This document shows positions 16,639-25,341 of a stretch of 51,065 bases of DNA, piece after piece (positions within the stretch are counted from its first letter, which is position 1; every line of letters begins with the position of its first letter). Made by a program: the position numbers and the translations under genes. The notes below the pieces were generated by a model that had not been told where the DNA came from, made no database searches, and was given only the letters and a program-made list of their open reading frames with translations. This stretch comes from Thermomicrobium sp. (GTDB lineage: Bacteria > Chloroflexota > Chloroflexia > Thermomicrobiales > Thermomicrobiaceae). The stretch is taken from the NCBI GenBank assembly GCA_026419575.1, contig JANZZC010000019.1, positions 1 through 51,065 on the forward strand, read 5' to 3'.

Positions 16639-18930
16639 ATGGCTGAACGACCGATCCGCATCCTCCTCGTCGACGATCACGCGCTCTTCCGGCAAGGCCT
16701 CCGCCAGCTCCTGGCGACGACCGACGATCTCCTCGTCGTCGGTGAAGCGGCGTCCGGCCAGGAGGCGGTGGAACTCGCCGGGAGGCTCGCCCCCGACGTC
16801 GTCCTCATGGACATCGCCATGCCCGACCTCGACGGCATCGCCGCGACCGCGACCCTGCGGGCACGCTTCCCGCACGTCCGCATCGTCATGCTGACGATGT
16901 ACGACGCGACCACGCACGGCGAGGCGGCGCGTGCCGCCGGCGCGATCGCCTACGTCGTCAAGAGCAGCCACCCCGACGAGCTCTTCCAGGCGATCCGGTC
17001 CGCGGTCAACGGCTCGGCACCACCGGTCGAACCGCCTCCGCCGCGACCGAGCGCCCCCGAGCCGCCGGACCAGGCGGCGCGCCTGGAGCACCTCGAGCGG
17101 CGGCTGCGCTGGCTCGAGGCCCAGTTCGCCGCGCTGGCAGCCGGTGCGGCCAGCGCACCGCTCCAGCCGAACGGCAGCGGGACGACCACGCCGGTCGCGC
17201 CACCGGCCCCGGCCGCCCCGCCGGAGACGCGAGCTCCGGCGGCACCGCCAGCTCCACCGGACAGCGAGCCGGTCGCGCCGGCGCCGCGGTCCGTCGCACC
17301 ACGACGGGCCGTGCCGTCCCTCCCCGGCCACGTCCGGCTCTGGGTCTGGCTCGCCGGTGTTCTGGCGGTGGCCGCACTCGCCGGCGCGGCTGCCCTCCGT
17401 CCGGCGGTCTTCGGCGCGCTCGCCCCCGTGCTCTCGCTCGGCGCGGGACTCGCGGCGAGCGCGCTGCTCCTGCTGTTCGCGGCGGTGGGACCAGTGCGAC
17501 CGGCTCGTGCCCACCTCGCGCTCCTCTCCGCCACCGCCGCCGCCTTCGGCTGGAGCACGGTGTCGGCCGGACCGGGCCCGCGCGGAGCAGCGGCGGTGGC
17601 CGGGCTCCTGGCGATCGCGCTCCCGGCTGTCGCGCTGGCCTGGCGCCGTGACCTCCTGCTGGCGGCCGCTCTCGCGCTCGCGGTCGCGACGCTCGCCCCC
17701 GCCCGCTCCGGGGTCTTCCCGGTCACGGCCGGGATCTGGTGGGGCACCGGCGCCGTGCTCCTCGCCGCAGCGCTCGGCTGGGCAGCGCTGCGCCAGGAAC
17801 GCCGGCAGGGCGCCTGGGAGTGGCTGCCGCTGGCGCCGCTCGTCGCCTGCCTCCCGTCGCTGCTCGCGGCCGGGCAGGCGCTCGCTGGTCCCGATCCGGT
17901 GCTCGTCTCCCTCCCCTGGCTCGCCACCGTGCCGGTGCTCGAGCGAACGGTACGGACCGGCCGGAGGAGCGCGCCCTGGCTCGTTGCGGTCGAGGGGGCG
18001 CTCGCCGCCGGTACCTTCGCTTGGCTCCTGCGGGCAGCGCCACCGGCCCACCAGGCCAGCGGGCTCGCGGCCTTCGCGACCGGCACGGCGGTGCTCGCTG
18101 CGCTCCTCTGGCAGGCGAGCCGACGGACAGGCCGGAACTCGGCTGCGGCCGAACTCGCCGCCGCGCTGGCAGCCGGCACCCTGGCACTGGCTGCCTTCCG
18201 GCACCCCGAAGCCGCGCTGGCGCCCCTCACCTGGTCGGCGCTCGCCGTGGCGCTCGCGGCGGCCGGTCGCGCGCGCGCCCCGTGGCGATGGGCCGCCGCA
18301 GCGAGCTTCCTCGCGGCGGCTGGCGCGACCGTGGCGCTGGCGCTCGGGCCGCTGGATCCGGCGCGGCTCGGCGTCCTCCTCGCAGCGCTCGCCGGAGCGA
18401 CCGCGGGCGGCGCGCTGCTCGTCCTGCGCCCCTGGTGGTTCCCGCTCGGCTGGGTCGGAACGGGCACGGCCGCGCTCGTCGTCGCGGCGCTCGCGCGGCT
18501 CGCCGGCATCGCCGAACTCGCCCTGCTCAGCGCGGTCGCGCTCGGCGCGGCGAGCCTCGCCCGACTCCTCGCCGCGTCGAGTCCCCCGGCGGCCCGGCGC
18601 TGGTTCTGGTTCCCCGCCGCCGGGGCCGGAGCCCTGACGCTCGCGCGTGCCGTCAGCGGTCCCCTCTCCCCGGCTCGGCTCGGGCTCGCGCTCGAGCCGT
18701 CGGTCTCGGCGACGAGCGAACCGGTCGTCGCGGCGAGCATCCTGGTCGCCGCCGCGCTCCTCGCCGGCCGCTTGCTCGGGCGCCGCTGGCGCTGGACCGC
18801 CATCGCGGTGGCGCTCCTCGTCGTCGCCTACGCGCTGCCCGCGGTCGTGCCCGATGCCGCGCTCGTCGTGAGCTGGCTCGCCCTGGCGACCGCCCTCGCC
18901 CAGGCCGTCGGTGGACGCCCCTGGCGCTGA
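16639..18930 (+). CDS. receiver domain fused to a DUF2339-like polytopic membrane domain
   Basis: A 763-residue fusion. Residues 1-125 are a complete NarL-type receiver domain: acidic pair Asp12/Asp13, phosphoacceptor Asp58 in VVLMDIAMPD, Thr86 and Lys108 are all present. A Pro/Ala linker carries a short coiled coil (LEHLERRLRWLEAQFAAL), and from about residue 240 to the end come many closely packed hydrophobic segments, perhaps 16-18. The coiled coil plus Pro-rich linker plus membrane bundle is the usual plan of DUF2339 proteins, so the receiver replaces or precedes their N-terminus. There is no DNA-binding HTH. No histidine kinase is nearby. ATG 16639 is chosen over GTG 16624. The role is unknown; phosphorylation may gate the membrane part. 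Confidence 0.85.
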   Translation: MAERPIRILLVDDHALFRQGLRQLLATTDDLLVVGEAASGQEAVELAGRLAPDVVLMDIAMPDLDGIAATATLRARFPHVRIVMLTMYDATTHGEAARAAGAIAYVVKSSHPDELFQAIRSAVNGSAPPVEPPPPRPSAPEPPDQAARLEHLERRLRWLEAQFAALAAGAASAPLQPNGSGTTTPVAPPAPAAPPETRAPAAPPAPPDSEPVAPAPRSVAPRRAVPSLPGHVRLWVWLAGVLAVAALAGAAALRPAVFGALAPVLSLGAGLAASALLLLFAAVGPVRPARAHLALLSATAAAFGWSTVSAGPGPRGAAAVAGLLAIALPAVALAWRRDLLLAAALALAVATLAPARSGVFPVTAGIWWGTGAVLLAAALGWAALRQERRQGAWEWLPLAPLVACLPSLLAAGQALAGPDPVLVSLPWLATVPVLERTVRTGRRSAPWLVAVEGALAAGTFAWLLRAAPPAHQASGLAAFATGTAVLAALLWQASRRTGRNSAAAELAAALAAGTLALAAFRHPEAALAPLTWSALAVALAAAGRARAPWRWAAAASFLAAAGATVALALGPLDPARLGVLLAALAGATAGGALLVLRPWWFPLGWVGTGTAALVVAALARLAGIAELALLSAVALGAASLARLLAASSPPAARRWFWFPAAGAGALTLARAVSGPLSPARLGLALEPSVSATSEPVVAASILVAAALLAGRLLGRRWRWTAIAVALLVVAYALPAVVPDAALVVSWLALATALAQAVGGRPWR

Positions 18931-19039
18931 GGCCCCGCTCGTTCACGAATCCTTCACGTCCGGCCGGCCCGACTGTCCCGCTGCACAGATCGCGTCAGGA
19001 GATCCCCGGCACACTGCACGGCACGTTCTTGGCAAACTG

Positions 19040-19092
19040 TTCGCTGTGGCTGAACGCGGCATTCGCGTTCGCCACAGCGAACGCGATACACT
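19040..19092 (+). promoter_or_regulatory. palindromic operator and promoter of the FadR/GntR gene
   Basis: TTCGCTGTGGC (19040-19050) and GCCACAGCGAA (19071-19081) are a perfect 11-bp inverted repeat. Nested inside is GAACGCG (19052-19058) against CGCGTTC (19064-19070). A third GAACGCG follows at 19079-19085, making a second overlapping dyad. A -10-like TACACT lies at 19087-19092, so a bound regulator would cover the promoter. The site is about 50 bases upstream of the regulator start, which fits autoregulation. Confidence 0.7.
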
Positions 19093-19143
19093 TTAGGAGC
19101 GAAACGAATCTCCTGCCGCGGGCAGGACGAGAGGAGTGTTCGG

Positions 19144-19920
19144 ATGCGAGCGCCACAGATCACCGGAAAGCCGATCACCCAAGCACGTCTGCACCAGCGC
19201 GTGGTCGAGGAACTGCTCAAGCAGATCGTCGGCGGTGCGTTGCCACCGGGCACGACGTTGCCCTCGGAGCCCGAGCTGGCCCGCCAGTTCGGGGTGAGCC
19301 GGATCGTCATCCGTGAGGCGATCCGCATCCTCGTCGAGAAGGGGTTGGTCGCCGTCCGCCACGGGAGCGGGATGTGGGTCCAGCCGCCCGAGCAGTGGGA
19401 CCAGCTCGACCCGATGATCCTGCTGGAGCAGATCCGTTCGCAGCGGGATCCGCGCCGGCTCGAGGAGCTGCTCGAGCTGCGCAGCATCTTGGAAGTCGCC
19501 GCCGCCGAGCTCGCCACGCTGCGCCGGACACCGGAGCAGGTGGCGCGGCTGCAAGACCTCCTCGAGCGGATGCGGGCGGCCGTCGCCGATCCTGCCGCCT
19601 ACGGTAACCTGGACCAGGCTTTCCACCAGGCGATCGCCGAGGCGGCCGGGAACCGTCTCCTCGGCGAGGCTCGCCAGCCGCTCGGCGAGGTGCTGGCGAC
19701 CGCCTGGCTCCTGACCGGCCGCGCGCCGGAGCGGCTCGCCCGCGCCCAGCAGGAGCACGAGGAACTCTACGCGGCGATCGCTGCCGGTGACCCGTTCGCC
19801 GCCCGGCAGGCGATGCAGCGCCACCTCGAACAGGAGGCGGAGGCTATCCGCAGCGAGCTCGCCCTCCCGGCGCGCGACCTGGCGACGATCGCGAGCGACG
19901 GGCGCGAGGCTGCGGACTGA
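19144..19920 (+). CDS. FadR-subfamily GntR transcriptional regulator
   Basis: A 258-residue regulator: an N-terminal winged helix (residues about 12-80, with LPSEPELARQFGVSRIVIREAIRIL as recognition region and VRHGSGMWV wing) and a C-terminal all-helical FCD ligand-binding domain (LEELLELRSILEVAAAELA, NLDQAFHQAIAEAAGN, QQEHEELYAAIAAGD). The FCD metal ligands appear present (Asp in NLDQAFH, His residues in FHQAI and QRHLE). Such proteins usually repress genes for uptake or breakdown of organic acids or sugar acids. No such gene is adjacent, so the effector is unknown. The upstream palindrome suggests self-control. Confidence 0.88.
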   Translation: MRAPQITGKPITQARLHQRVVEELLKQIVGGALPPGTTLPSEPELARQFGVSRIVIREAIRILVEKGLVAVRHGSGMWVQPPEQWDQLDPMILLEQIRSQRDPRRLEELLELRSILEVAAAELATLRRTPEQVARLQDLLERMRAAVADPAAYGNLDQAFHQAIAEAAGNRLLGEARQPLGEVLATAWLLTGRAPERLARAQQEHEELYAAIAAGDPFAARQAMQRHLEQEAEAIRSELALPARDLATIASDGREAAD

Positions 19921-19925
19921 CCGAA

Positions 19926-19957
19926 GCGGGGCGCGGATCGGGCGATCCGCGCCCCGC
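19926..19957. terminator. perfect 14-bp stem, GGGC tetraloop
   Basis: GCGGGGCGCGGATC (19926-19939) and GATCCGCGCCCCGC (19944-19957) are exact reverse complements around a 4-base loop. It starts 6 bases after the FadR stop and ends 8 bases before the stop of the minus-strand small membrane peptide. This is a textbook place for a bidirectional terminator, though without T runs. Confidence 0.65.
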
Positions 19958-19965
19958 CGCGCGCC

Positions 19966-20064
19966 TCACAGCATGCCCGCCTTGAGCAAGGCGAGCGCGA
20001 AGAGACCGGCCACGATCCCCAGCGCCAGCACGACTCCGAGCAGTCGCAGCAGCCAGGGTGCCAT
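19966..20064 (-). CDS. 32-residue single-pass membrane peptide
   Basis: Reading the minus strand from ATG at 20064 gives MAPWLLRLLG followed by a continuous hydrophobic helix and the ending LLKAGML. GGAGG sits 5 bases before the ATG, an excellent ribosome binding site. The gene begins 13 bases after the DinB stop, so it is the last member of the ctaA-rsgA-DinB run. One transmembrane helix is predicted by eye; function unknown. The good Shine-Dalgarno, hydrophobic content and terminator position argue it is real. Confidence 0.65.
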   Translation of the reverse strand: MAPWLLRLLGVVLALGIVAGLFALALLKAGML

Positions 20065-20077
20065 CGTTGCCTCCGGC

Positions 20078-20557
20078 TCAGCCGATTCCCCGCTGCTGGG
20101 CGAGTTGCCGGGTCAAGAGCGCCTGACCGAGATGTTCCCGGTTGTGCTGGATCGCGTGGAGCAGCCACCGCATGCCGGTGAAGCACCGTCCCAGCCGGTC
20201 GTTCGGGGGCGAGAACTCGCGCACCAGCGCCTCGGCCGTCAAGCGCGCCAGGCGCTCGCTTGTCTCCGCCTCCGTCCGGTCGATCAGCTCCAGCAAGGCC
20301 GCCGCGCTCGGCGCCTCGTAGCGGAACCAGCGCTCGCGCTCCCGCTCGACGACGTCGCCGAGGGCCGCCGCCACGAGATACCGCTCGGCGTCGAGGAGAT
20401 GCCCGACCAGGACGGCGATCGAGTTCATGTCCGGCCCCGGTACCCAGTTGAGCACCGCGGGCGGGAGATCCCGCACGAGGTCCCGCAACACCGCGTGCTG
20501 TTCCCGCAGCGTCGCCTCGACCGCCGCTCGCACCGCGCCGACCAGCTCGTCGCTCAC
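20078..20557 (-). CDS. DinB/YfiT-like family protein
   Basis: A 159-residue four-helix-bundle protein of the DinB superfamily, a group of metal-binding, often thiol-transferase-like proteins. The family pattern is visible: a first helix (VGAVRAAVEATLREQHAVLRDL), SIAVLVGHLLDAERYLV with the first His, and the ending HAIQHNREHLGQALLTRQL with the C-terminal His pair. The GTG start at 20557 overlaps the rsgA stop by 4 bases, showing translational coupling. Substrate unknown. Confidence 0.8.
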   Translation of the reverse strand: MSDELVGAVRAAVEATLREQHAVLRDLVRDLPPAVLNWVPGPDMNSIAVLVGHLLDAERYLVAAALGDVVERERERWFRYEAPSAAALLELIDRTEAETSERLARLTAEALVREFSPPNDRLGRCFTGMRWLLHAIQHNREHLGQALLTRQLAQQRGIG

Positions 20558-21543
20558 CGCGTCCCCCTTCCGCGCCGCAACCGCTCGACTTCCCAGCGGC
20601 CCTGTCGCTCGACCTCTTCCTCGAGCTCACGGTAGATGGCGAGGTACCGTTCGTACCGTCCAGCGTCGATCTCACCCGCGTCGACCGCGGCGCGGACCGC
20701 GCAGCCAGGCTCGTCGACGTGCCGGCAATCGCGGTAGGCACAGGCGGCGAGATACGGCCGGAACTCGCGGAAGCAGGCACCGAGCTCCTCGGGCAGGATC
20801 CCCCAGACGTGCAAGACGCCGATGCCCGGCGTATCGACGAGGAACGTCCGCTCGTCGAGTCGGATGAGCTCGCTCGCCGTCGTCGTGTGCCGCCCGCGAC
20901 CGGTCGCCTCGCTCACCGCACCGATGCGGAGTTGCAGCTCCGGGCGGAACGCCTTGACCAGGCTCGTTTTGCCGACCCCCGACGGCCCAGCGAGCGCCGA
21001 GAGCTTCCCTTCCAGCGTCCGCCAGAGGTCGGCCAACCCCTCGCCGGTCACCACGCTCGTCTCCACCACCGGATAGCCGTTCGTCCGGTAGGGTGCGAGC
21101 GCCGCTCGCGCCCGTCCCGCCGGATCCAGGTCGACCTTGTTCAGGCAGATCACCGTCGGGAGCTCCTGCGACTCGGCGACCACCAGGAAACGGTCGAGCA
21201 TGCCCAGGCTGAGCTCCGGCTGCGCCGCCGCCATCACCACCACGAGCTGGTCGAGGTTGGCGACGATCACCTGGGCCGCCTCGCGATCGCGCGCCCGGCG
21301 GACGAGCGCCCGCCGCCGCGGCGCGACCTCTTCGATCACTCCCTCGCCGGGCGCGACGATCCGCACCGCGACGCGGTCACCGACGACGACGAGATCTTCC
21401 CGTCGCCGCTCCTTCTTCAACGCGCCGCGGACGACGCAGCGGACGACACCCTGCGGGGTCAGGACGTCGTAGAACGGTCCACGCACCCGGATCACGATGT
21501 TCGCCGGCCAGGATTCCGCCGTGTGGTCCGCCTCGTCCGTCAC
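20554..21543 (-). CDS. rsgA: ribosome small-subunit-dependent GTPase A
   Basis: A 329-residue circularly permuted GTPase that helps late maturation of the 30S subunit. It has an N-terminal OB-fold (residues about 15-85), then the G motifs in permuted order: NKVDL (G4), GPSGVGKTSLV (G1), and DTPGIGVL (G3). The C-terminal zinc finger CAYRDCRHVDEPGC has the family C-x4-C-x-H-x5-C pattern. It starts with GTG at 21543 behind GGAGG, 23 bases after the ctaA stop, and overlaps the DinB gene by 4 bases. Confidence 0.93.
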   Translation of the reverse strand: MTDEADHTAESWPANIVIRVRGPFYDVLTPQGVVRCVVRGALKKERRREDLVVVGDRVAVRIVAPGEGVIEEVAPRRRALVRRARDREAAQVIVANLDQLVVVMAAAQPELSLGMLDRFLVVAESQELPTVICLNKVDLDPAGRARAALAPYRTNGYPVVETSVVTGEGLADLWRTLEGKLSALAGPSGVGKTSLVKAFRPELQLRIGAVSEATGRGRHTTTASELIRLDERTFLVDTPGIGVLHVWGILPEELGACFREFRPYLAACAYRDCRHVDEPGCAVRAAVDAGEIDAGRYERYLAIYRELEEEVERQGRWEVERLRRGRGTR

Positions 21544-21566
21544 CGAACCCTCCCCGACTCACTCCG

Positions 21567-22544
21567 TCACCGCGACAACTGCACCGGCTCGACGGCGGCC
21601 CGCCGCCCCTGCCGAGCGCGGATCGGCACCGGTAAGGACTGGTAGGCCAGCACCGCGAGGACCCCGAAGAGGAGCGTCACCACCGCCGCGTGGGCGAGGA
21701 CGCTCAGCAAGCTCATCCGACTGAAGACGACCCAGGCACCGGTCGCCGACTGGAGGAGCAGGAGACCGAGCGCCAGCACCCCGCTCCCCGCCAGGTCCGG
21801 CCGCTCGCGCCGGAGGGCGGGGTCACACCGGAGCCGCGTGACGAGCGCCAGCAGCGCGAGGGTGAGGAGCAGCGCGCTCAGCCGATGCAGGAAGACGATG
21901 CCTGCCGGTCCGCTGAGTTCCGGCACGAGCCGCCCCTGGCAGAGCGGCCAGTCCAGGCAGGCCAGGCTCGCGTTCGAGTGCCGGACGTACGCGCCGAGAT
22001 AGACGACCGCGTAGGTGCCGACCAAGAGCCCCCAGCTCGCCCACGCGATCGACGGCGGCGTCCCGGCGCGCCGCCGCGCGGCCAGCGTCTCGCCGCGCGT
22101 CAGCACCAACGCCAGCAGCAGGGCGCTCGCGAACACCGTGAGCGAGACGCCGAAGTGCACCGCCATGACCGGCGGGTAGCGGGGCGCGAGCACCGCCCAG
22201 GCACCGAGCGCCGACTGCAGGAGCAGCGTGCCCACGAGGAGCCCCGCGACGATGCGCGTCTCCCAGCGGGCGAACACCTGACGCCGCTCCAGCGCGACCA
22301 GGAGGAGGAGCGTCACCAGCACGAGCCCGGACACGAGGGTGGCCAACCGGTGGCTGTACTCGATGATCCCCTCCGCGGTCAGCGGCGGCAAGAGCCGACC
22401 GTGACAGAGCGGCCACGACTCGCCGCACCCGAAACCCGAGCCGGTCGCCGTGACCGTGGCACCGAGCAGGAGCACCAGCCCCATCGCTGCCGCGTTCGTC
22501 CAGGCCAACCAGCCGATCCAGCGCGCCCGCCGGTTCCTCTGCAT
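21567..22544 (-). CDS. ctaA: heme A synthase (CtaA/COX15)
   Basis: A 325-residue membrane protein with eight hydrophobic segments in two similar halves, as expected for the enzyme that oxidises heme O to heme A for cytochrome oxidase. The conserved Glu/His elements EYSHRLATLVSG and VFLHRLSALLLT mark the heme-binding helices. Each half has a Cys pair in an extracytoplasmic loop (GCGESWPLCHG and ACLDWPLCQG), as in Bacillus-type CtaA. The ATG at 22544 is chosen because GGGAGG precedes it; an upstream in-frame start at 22577 is less likely. It heads the run with rsgA, DinB and the small peptide. Confidence 0.9.
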   Translation of the reverse strand: MQRNRRARWIGWLAWTNAAAMGLVLLLGATVTATGSGFGCGESWPLCHGRLLPPLTAEGIIEYSHRLATLVSGLVLVTLLLLVALERRQVFARWETRIVAGLLVGTLLLQSALGAWAVLAPRYPPVMAVHFGVSLTVFASALLLALVLTRGETLAARRRAGTPPSIAWASWGLLVGTYAVVYLGAYVRHSNASLACLDWPLCQGRLVPELSGPAGIVFLHRLSALLLTLALLALVTRLRCDPALRRERPDLAGSGVLALGLLLLQSATGAWVVFSRMSLLSVLAHAAVVTLLFGVLAVLAYQSLPVPIRARQGRRAAVEPVQLSR

Positions 22545-22655
22545 CGTCGCACGCCTCCCACCGTGCCGACTCGACAACTCTCCCGAAGGATAACCGACGC
22601 TCGACTGCGCAGCACGCAGCGCACCCCTCCTCCACCGCGCGGATCCGCTAGACGC

Positions 22656-22687
22656 TTTCGTATACGAAGCTCCGTATGCGTTATACT
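22656..22687 (+). promoter_or_regulatory. merA promoter with MerR-like spacer dyad
   Basis: TATACT at 22682-22687 is a strong -10. Directly upstream, 22660-22679 is an imperfect 20-base palindrome (16 of 20 positions symmetric, core TACGAAGCTCCGTA), and it contains a perfect CGTATACG at 22659-22666. A dyad filling the long spacer between -35 and -10 is the signature of MerR-family promoters. The -35 match (TTTCGT or TTCGTA) is weak, as expected for an activator-dependent promoter. An ArsR-type repressor would be the alternative. Confidence 0.55.
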
Positions 22688-22786
22688 GACTCCGAAGCTG
22701 TCGCAGCGGCCGACTCGCTGCCGACGCAGCGGTAGCGGCGCACGCGTCGCCAGCGCAAGTTCCGCGGCCCGCGGAGGAGGTGCTCC

Positions 22787-24463
22787 ATGGTCGACCCCAC
22801 CCCCGTCCGCGTCACGATGGCCGGCGCGGGCATGACCTGTCCGGCCTGCGAACGACGGGTCGAGCAGGCGCTCCGGGACGCCGGTGCGCGCGACCCGGTG
22901 GCCGACTGGCGACGCGGTGTCGTCTCCTTCCTCGCCCTACCCGGGACGGAGCTCGAGCGTATCCGCGCAGCGATCCGGGCAGCCGGCGCCCCCTCCCATC
23001 GCTACCGCCCCGGCGAGGCGACCATCGACCAACCGGCCGGCCAGCCGGCGATCGACGCCCCGCCCGGCGGGTTCGATACCGACCTCCTCGTCATCGGCGG
23101 CGGCAGCGCCGGGTTCGCGGCGGCGATCGAGGCACGGCAGCTCGGGGCGCGCGTCCTCATGGTCGAGCAGGGCACGCTCGGCGGCACCTGCGTCAACGTC
23201 GGCTGCGTTCCGAGCAAGTTCTTCCTGCGCGTCGCCGAAGTCGCTCACCTCGCCGCCACTGCTCCCTACCAGGGGATCGCCACCCGGCTCGCGGGCGTCG
23301 ACCTCCCGAGCCTCCGCAGTCAGCAACGCGAACTCGTCGCCGAGTTCCGCCGAGACAAGTACGAGGCGCCCGTCGCCCACTACGGCTGGGAACTCCTCCA
23401 CGGTACCGCGCGCTTCCTCGACCCGGAGACCGTCGTCGTCGGGGAGCGGCGGATCCGGGCGCGCGCGGTGCTCATCGCCACCGGCGCTCGGCCGGCGGAG
23501 CCCGCGCTCCCGGGCCTCGCCGACGTCCCCTACCTCACCAGCACGACCGCGCTCGCGCTCGACCGGTTGCCGGCCTCGCTCCTCGTTCTCGGTGCCGGCT
23601 ACGTAGCGCTCGAGCTCGGCCAGGCGTTCCAGCGACTCGGCACCGGCGTCACCCTGGTCCAACGGCGACCGCGCCTGCTCCCCGACCTCGACGAGCGCCT
23701 GGCGAGCGACCTCCAGCGCGCTCTCGAGCGCGAGGGGATGCGCCTCCTGCTCGGCGTCACCGTCCGGCGCGTCGAGCGCGCTCCTTCCGGCGTCCGCCTC
23801 CGGACACTGCGCGCTGGACGCGAGGAAACACTGGAGGCCGAAGCGCTGCTCGTCGCCACCGGCCGGATGCCGAACACCGAATCGCTCGATCTCGCGGCCG
23901 CCGGTATCGCGACCGACGAGCGCGGTGCACTCCTGGTCGATCCCGCCCTGCGGACGACCAACCCGCGCGTCTTCGCGGCCGGCGACGTGACTGCCCTGCC
24001 CCGGTTCGTCTCCGTCGCGGCAGCGGCCGGGCGGCTGGCCGCCCGCAACGCGCTCCTCGGCGAGCATCGTCCGCTCGACCTCCGCGCCGTCCCCGCCGTC
24101 GTCTTCACCGATCCCCAGGTCGCCACGGTCGGCCGCTCGCCGGAGCAGGCGCAGGCCGCCGGCTACGCCGTCGCGACCGGCTTCGCGCCGGCCAGCGTGA
24201 TCGCCCGGGAGCGGGTGAACCGGCAGCCGTTCGGCGGCGTGCTGGTGGTCGCCGATGGGTCGAGCGGAGCACTCCTCGGCGTGCAAGCGGTCACCAGCGC
24301 CGCCGGCGAACTGATCGACGCCGCCACGCTGGCGGTCGCTTCCCGGCTGACGCTGGCCGAGCTCCGCGACCACCTCGCGCCCTATCTCACCAGCGCCGAG
24401 GGGTTGCGCCTGGCCGCGCTGGCCGTGACGCAGGAGGTCGCGCACCTCTCCTGCTGCGCGTGA
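22787..24463 (+). CDS. merA: mercuric reductase
   Basis: A 558-residue flavoenzyme reducing Hg(II) to volatile Hg(0) with NADPH. It has an N-terminal heavy-metal-associated domain with MTCPAC (Cys18, Cys21), the FAD-binding GGGSAGFAAAIEA motif, the redox-active pair in GTCVNVGC (Cys135, Cys140), an NAD(P) motif GAGYVALELGQAFQRLG, and the C-terminal vicinal cysteines HLSCCA (556-557) that hand Hg(II) to the active site. All diagnostic residues of MerA are present. The start at 22787 follows GGAGGAGG. No merR, merT or merP is in the window, so control must come from elsewhere. Confidence 0.93.
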   Translation: MVDPTPVRVTMAGAGMTCPACERRVEQALRDAGARDPVADWRRGVVSFLALPGTELERIRAAIRAAGAPSHRYRPGEATIDQPAGQPAIDAPPGGFDTDLLVIGGGSAGFAAAIEARQLGARVLMVEQGTLGGTCVNVGCVPSKFFLRVAEVAHLAATAPYQGIATRLAGVDLPSLRSQQRELVAEFRRDKYEAPVAHYGWELLHGTARFLDPETVVVGERRIRARAVLIATGARPAEPALPGLADVPYLTSTTALALDRLPASLLVLGAGYVALELGQAFQRLGTGVTLVQRRPRLLPDLDERLASDLQRALEREGMRLLLGVTVRRVERAPSGVRLRTLRAGREETLEAEALLVATGRMPNTESLDLAAAGIATDERGALLVDPALRTTNPRVFAAGDVTALPRFVSVAAAAGRLAARNALLGEHRPLDLRAVPAVVFTDPQVATVGRSPEQAQAAGYAVATGFAPASVIARERVNRQPFGGVLVVADGSSGALLGVQAVTSAAGELIDAATLAVASRLTLAELRDHLAPYLTSAEGLRLAALAVTQEVAHLSCCA

Positions 24464-24730
24464 ACGGGCACGCGCTCAGCGAAGCGAGATACCCCAGCAC
24501 ATTGCGCTGCCGCAAGAGGTCGTATCGATTCAATGCGTCGCGCAAGACCGCGCCGGCCCTCTCGACCCCTGTCTCGACCAGCCGGCGTACGGCGTGCGAG
24601 AGCGCAGCGCCCACCCCGTCCACACTGCGGTCCTCGACCCAGCCCGCCCGCCTATCTCGAGAGCACGCGCCGCGGCTTCATCCGCAGATCCGCACCGCGC
24701 GCTGAAGCGGCCGTGTTCAGGAGCCTGCTG

Positions 24731-24862
24731 ATGGTGTGGCTCGCAGTCGGCGTGGGGACGCTCGTCGCTGCAGCCGGAATCCTTCTCCAGTGGAGACAGA
24801 TCGGTCCGGCACGACCCCGCACCGCAACCGAGAAATCACAGGATTCGACACCGACGACCTGA
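24731..24862 (+). CDS. 43-residue membrane peptide
   Basis: ATG at 24731 is preceded by AGGAG at 24718-24722. The product is one hydrophobic helix (MVWLAVGVGTLVAAAGILLQW) followed by a hydrophilic tail rich in Thr, Pro and Ser. It lies about 270 bases downstream of merA on the same strand. No family recognised, and the tail is unremarkable; it could also be a chance frame. Mercury transporters of the MerE/MerT type have Cys pairs, which this lacks. Confidence 0.4.
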   Translation: MVWLAVGVGTLVAAAGILLQWRQIGPARPRTATEKSQDSTPTT

Positions 24863-25341
24863 CGATCTGCCGAGCGGAAGCGAGGAGCACGCCACAGCAC
24901 CCCTGCGGCGTGCTCCTCAGCTGCTCGCCGTTCACATCTCCTCGCCCGTCCTCACGCCGCACGATCGTGCGCAGTCTCCCGAAGCCCCGCGCGGACACCT
25001 ACGGTCACCATGCGGCGCAGTCGCGCGCTTCACCGGCGAGGAAGGATTCCGGGAACCTCGGGCGGCTCCGTCGCACCGCCTTCCGTCGAGGTCCCCAAGT
25101 CGGCCGGGTCGCTCACCCGCGAGACGCCTCCGGCACGTCCTCCCTGTCGCCGTCAGGACAGGGAACGATCGAGGTCGCTGGAACGAGGCCGCCGGTGGAT
25201 CCACTCCCAGCGGCCCCGACCGATCGCCCCTGGTCGCCTGCCATCCGCAATGACCGCCTGCCCCGGCAGCAGCGACCGACTCTCCCGGGACAGGCATCCA
25301 GCCTCCTCCGAACGCTCAGGCGCGACGGTGAGCCGAACCCG
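24863..25341. other. gene-free stretch
   Basis: About 479 bases between the small membrane peptide and a convergent membrane protein gene. No gene-like frame, structured RNA motif or long repeat seen. Confidence 0.4.
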
